A stretch of DNA of 7,535 bases, from contig CALBLB010000222.1 of NCBI GenBank assembly GCA_937896115.1, positions 1-7,535 on the forward strand, written 5' to 3'. Every line of letters begins with the position of its first letter. The stretch's first letter is position 1. Source of the stretch: an uncultured Succinatimonas sp. (GTDB taxonomy: Bacteria; Pseudomonadota; Gammaproteobacteria; Enterobacterales; Succinivibrionaceae). Shown here one piece after another: positions 5,878-7,535 of this stretch. A program made the position numbers and the translations under genes. A model generated the notes under the pieces. The model saw nothing but the letters and a program-made list of their open reading frames with translations, searched no databases and was not told the origin of the DNA.

Positions 5878-7269
5878 ATGCCCAAACCTAAAAATTTTTT
5901 TGTATGTTCAAACTGCGGAGCCCGTTATGCCAGATGGCAGGGACAATGTCGTGAATGCGGTTCATGGAATACCATAGAAGAGGAAAAGGTAAGTCCTGAG
6001 CGGGAGGCCGCCTCGGCAGGCGCAAAGGCAGCAGGAAATGCATTAAAGCTTTCAGGATTTGCCGGACAAAGCGGTACCGGAGTGGTCTCACTGTCTGAAA
6101 TATCGTTGCAGAAAAGGCCCAGACTTTCTTCCGGGTATGCAGAATTTGACAGGGTTTTAGGCGGCGGCATAGTTCAAGGATCGGTAGTGCTCATAGGAGG
6201 AAATCCCGGAGCCGGTAAATCCACGCTTTTGTTGCAAACCGTGTGCAGACTATCCTCCTCCCACAGAGTACTGTATGCAACGGGTGAGGAATCATTACAA
6301 CAGGTGGCATTAAGAGCCTCAAGACTTGATCTGCCTGTATCTGCAGTACGTATAGCTGCGGAAACTTCCATTGAAAATATCTGTGCGCTGGCAGTGTCTG
6401 AAAGACCTGAAGTATTGGTAGTAGATTCCATCCAGGTTACGCATGTGCAGGGTATAGAATCGGCACCTGGCTCCGTATCACAAGTGCGTGAAGGTGCGGC
6501 GGCTTTAACTCAGTTTGCCAAAAAAACCGGTATTGCGGTTTTTATTGTAGGTCACGTTACCAAAGACGGTACTTTGGCAGGTCCTAAAATCTTGGAGCAT
6601 TGCGTGGATTGCTCGGTCATCCTTGAGGTAGGTGCCGATCAGCGTTTTCGTACCTTGCGCTGTCAGAAGAACCGTTTCGGTGCCGTCAATGAGATCGGAG
6701 TCTTTGCCATGACCGATAAGGGATTGCGGGAAGTTCGCAATCCTTCGGCCATTTTTCTAAATCGTCAGGAAGAGGTGGCGGCAGGCTCTCTTGCCATGGT
6801 GATTTGGGAGGGAACCAGACCGCTTTTGGTGGAGTTGCAGGCTTTGGTGGATGAATCTCAATACGGCAATCCGCGCCGTTTGTCTTTGGGTACTGATCAG
6901 AATCGTCTTGCCATGTTGCTGTCAGTGTTACATCGCCATGCCGGAGTTGAATTTGGCGATCAGGATGTTTTTGTAAACGTGGTGGGCGGGGTAAGAGTTG
7001 AGGAGACTGCCTCCGACGTACCTTTGGTTCTGGCCATGCTTTCGTCTTATAAAAATCGTCCCATCGACAGGAGGGTGATAGCTTTTGGCGAGATCGGTTT
7101 AACCGGCGAAGTAAGACCGGTACCGTCAGGACAGGAGCGTCTTAATGAAGCGGCAAAGCAGGGATTCGTCAGGGCGATAGTCCCGTTTGATAACGCCCCG
7201 TCTCATCCTATAGCAGGGCTTGAAGTAGTAAAGATAAAAAAAGTTGCGGATCTTTTAACTGTGATTTGA
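5878..7269 (+). CDS. radA: DNA repair protein RadA (branch-migration ATPase)
   Basis: RadA (Sms) is a cytoplasmic RecA-like ATPase that processes recombination intermediates and drives branch migration together with RecA. From the ATG at 5878 it has 463 residues. A four-cysteine zinc finger comes first (C10-x2-C13, C24-x2-C27), then an acidic/alanine-rich linker (35-55). The ATPase core has Walker A GGNPGAGKST (107-116), GEESLQQVA (136-144), Walker B VLVVDS (179-184) and the RadA-specific KNRFG (264-268). The C-terminal Lon-protease-like domain runs from WEGTRPLLVEIQALV-like residues (about 310) to the end, including FVNVVGG and GEIGLTGEVRPVPSGQER. The ATG at 5878 is preferred over an in-frame TTG at 5860, because an AGGA lies 10 nt upstream of it, the TTG has none, and MPKPK is a typical N-terminus. 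It probably shares a transcript with serB. No terminator follows it. Confidence 0.97.
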   Translation: MPKPKNFFVCSNCGARYARWQGQCRECGSWNTIEEEKVSPEREAASAGAKAAGNALKLSGFAGQSGTGVVSLSEISLQKRPRLSSGYAEFDRVLGGGIVQGSVVLIGGNPGAGKSTLLLQTVCRLSSSHRVLYATGEESLQQVALRASRLDLPVSAVRIAAETSIENICALAVSERPEVLVVDSIQVTHVQGIESAPGSVSQVREGAAALTQFAKKTGIAVFIVGHVTKDGTLAGPKILEHCVDCSVILEVGADQRFRTLRCQKNRFGAVNEIGVFAMTDKGLREVRNPSAIFLNRQEEVAAGSLAMVIWEGTRPLLVELQALVDESQYGNPRRLSLGTDQNRLAMLLSVLHRHAGVEFGDQDVFVNVVGGVRVEETASDVPLVLAMLSSYKNRPIDRRVIAFGEIGLTGEVRPVPSGQERLNEAAKQGFVRAIVPFDNAPSHPIAGLEVVKIKKVADLLTVI

Positions 7270-7290
7270 TTAAACTAATCGTGATTTGAT
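7261..7290 (+). repeat. Short direct repeat at the end of radA
   Basis: GTGATTTGAT occurs at 7261-7270, where it encodes the last residues and stop of radA, and again at 7281-7290. Between and overlapping them, GATTA (7268-7272) and TAATC (7276-7280) form a 5-bp inverted repeat. The arrangement could be a small local duplication. No T-run follows, so it does not look like a terminator. Confidence 0.5.
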
Positions 7291-7472
7291 GTCTGCTTAA
7301 GAGACGGAGTCTCCACGGCTGCGTGTACCAGTCTGAGCCCTATGATCAGACGATCCTCATTGCGAAAACGACTTTCCAAGCATTTTTTCAATTCTTTAAG
7401 ATCTTTGCCCAAATTGGGGAGGATCTTGTTTAGTTCATCAGCACCGACATTGTAATAATCGTTAAAGCGCAT
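7275..7472 (-). CDS. Doubtful small ORF, 65 codons, unknown function
   Basis: I do not recognise this protein. It would run from ATG at 7472 to TAG at 7275-7277 and end convergently only 5 nt from the radA stop. The middle (about 12-50) alternates leucines and charged residues in a pattern consistent with amphipathic helices, and it has no signal peptide or membrane segment. Against it: no Shine-Dalgarno precedes the ATG (TTATCTC), no clear promoter is seen, and its terminator is not evident. An in-frame CTG at 7485-7487 could extend it slightly before a stop at 7491-7493. It occupies a stretch that is otherwise empty and is oriented towards radA, which would be normal for a small convergent gene. 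It could equally be chance. Confidence 0.35.
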   Translation of the reverse strand: MRFNDYYNVGADELNKILPNLGKDLKELKKCLESRFRNEDRLIIGLRLVHAAVETPSLKQTSNHD

Positions 7473-7485
7473 GAGATAATCGGAC

Positions 7486-7535
7486 AGTGATCAGTATTTT
7501 TTACGAATAAACTAAGTCTTTGTTTTACGATCACT
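7486..7535. repeat. Separated inverted repeat at the right edge
   Basis: AGTGATC (7486-7492) is matched in inverse by GATCACT (7529-7535), with GTA/TAC extending the match after one unpaired A. The interval is AT-rich, with a run of T at 7496-7502. The second arm touches the window edge, so its true extent cannot be seen. It may be part of a promoter or operator region for a gene outside, or coincidence. Confidence 0.3.

Overview
This window is a stretch of ordinary chromosome from a gammaproteobacterium. The lytic transglycosylase, RF3, phosphoserine phosphatase and RadA proteins all match my memory of their Escherichia coli counterparts closely, motif by motif. The tRNA-Leu(GAG) encodes its own CCA. 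The moderately AT-rich DNA and the compacted gene order suggest a reduced, perhaps host-associated lineage such as Succinivibrionaceae; that placement is inference and not shown by the sequence. No mobile element, CRISPR array, phage gene or defence island is visible.

Layout. At the left edge is the 3' end of slt (+), closed by a hairpin shared with a convergent minus-strand pair. That pair reads from about 2080 down to 683: a secreted cyclophilin-like protein, then a YajO-like aldo/keto reductase 14 nt downstream. From about 2245 to 2457 lies a self-contained tRNA-Leu(GAG) unit with A-tracts, -35/-10 boxes, the tRNA and a strong terminator. Next is a leader region (2458-2556) whose predicted promoter lies on a perfect 9-bp inverted repeat and whose Shine-Dalgarno can fold into a hairpin, followed by prfC (RF3). 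Two hairpins end prfC. Then comes a tight cluster on the same strand: a TatD-family hydrolase, serB (ATGA overlap) and radA (29-nt gap). The last part holds a doubtful 65-codon minus-strand ORF and short repeats.

How the genes relate. prfC recycles release factors in translation, serB makes the last step of serine synthesis, radA handles recombination intermediates, and slt recycles or remodels peptidoglycan. They share no obvious pathway. As I recall, however, slt, prfC, a TatD-family gene (yjjV), serB and radA all lie in one region near the end of the E. coli K-12 map, so the window looks like a condensed and partly shuffled version of that region, with the tRNA and the reductase pair inserted. 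The most interesting unexplained signals are regulatory: the prfC leader, and the lack of a visible promoter or ribosome-binding site ahead of the TatD-serB-radA cluster.
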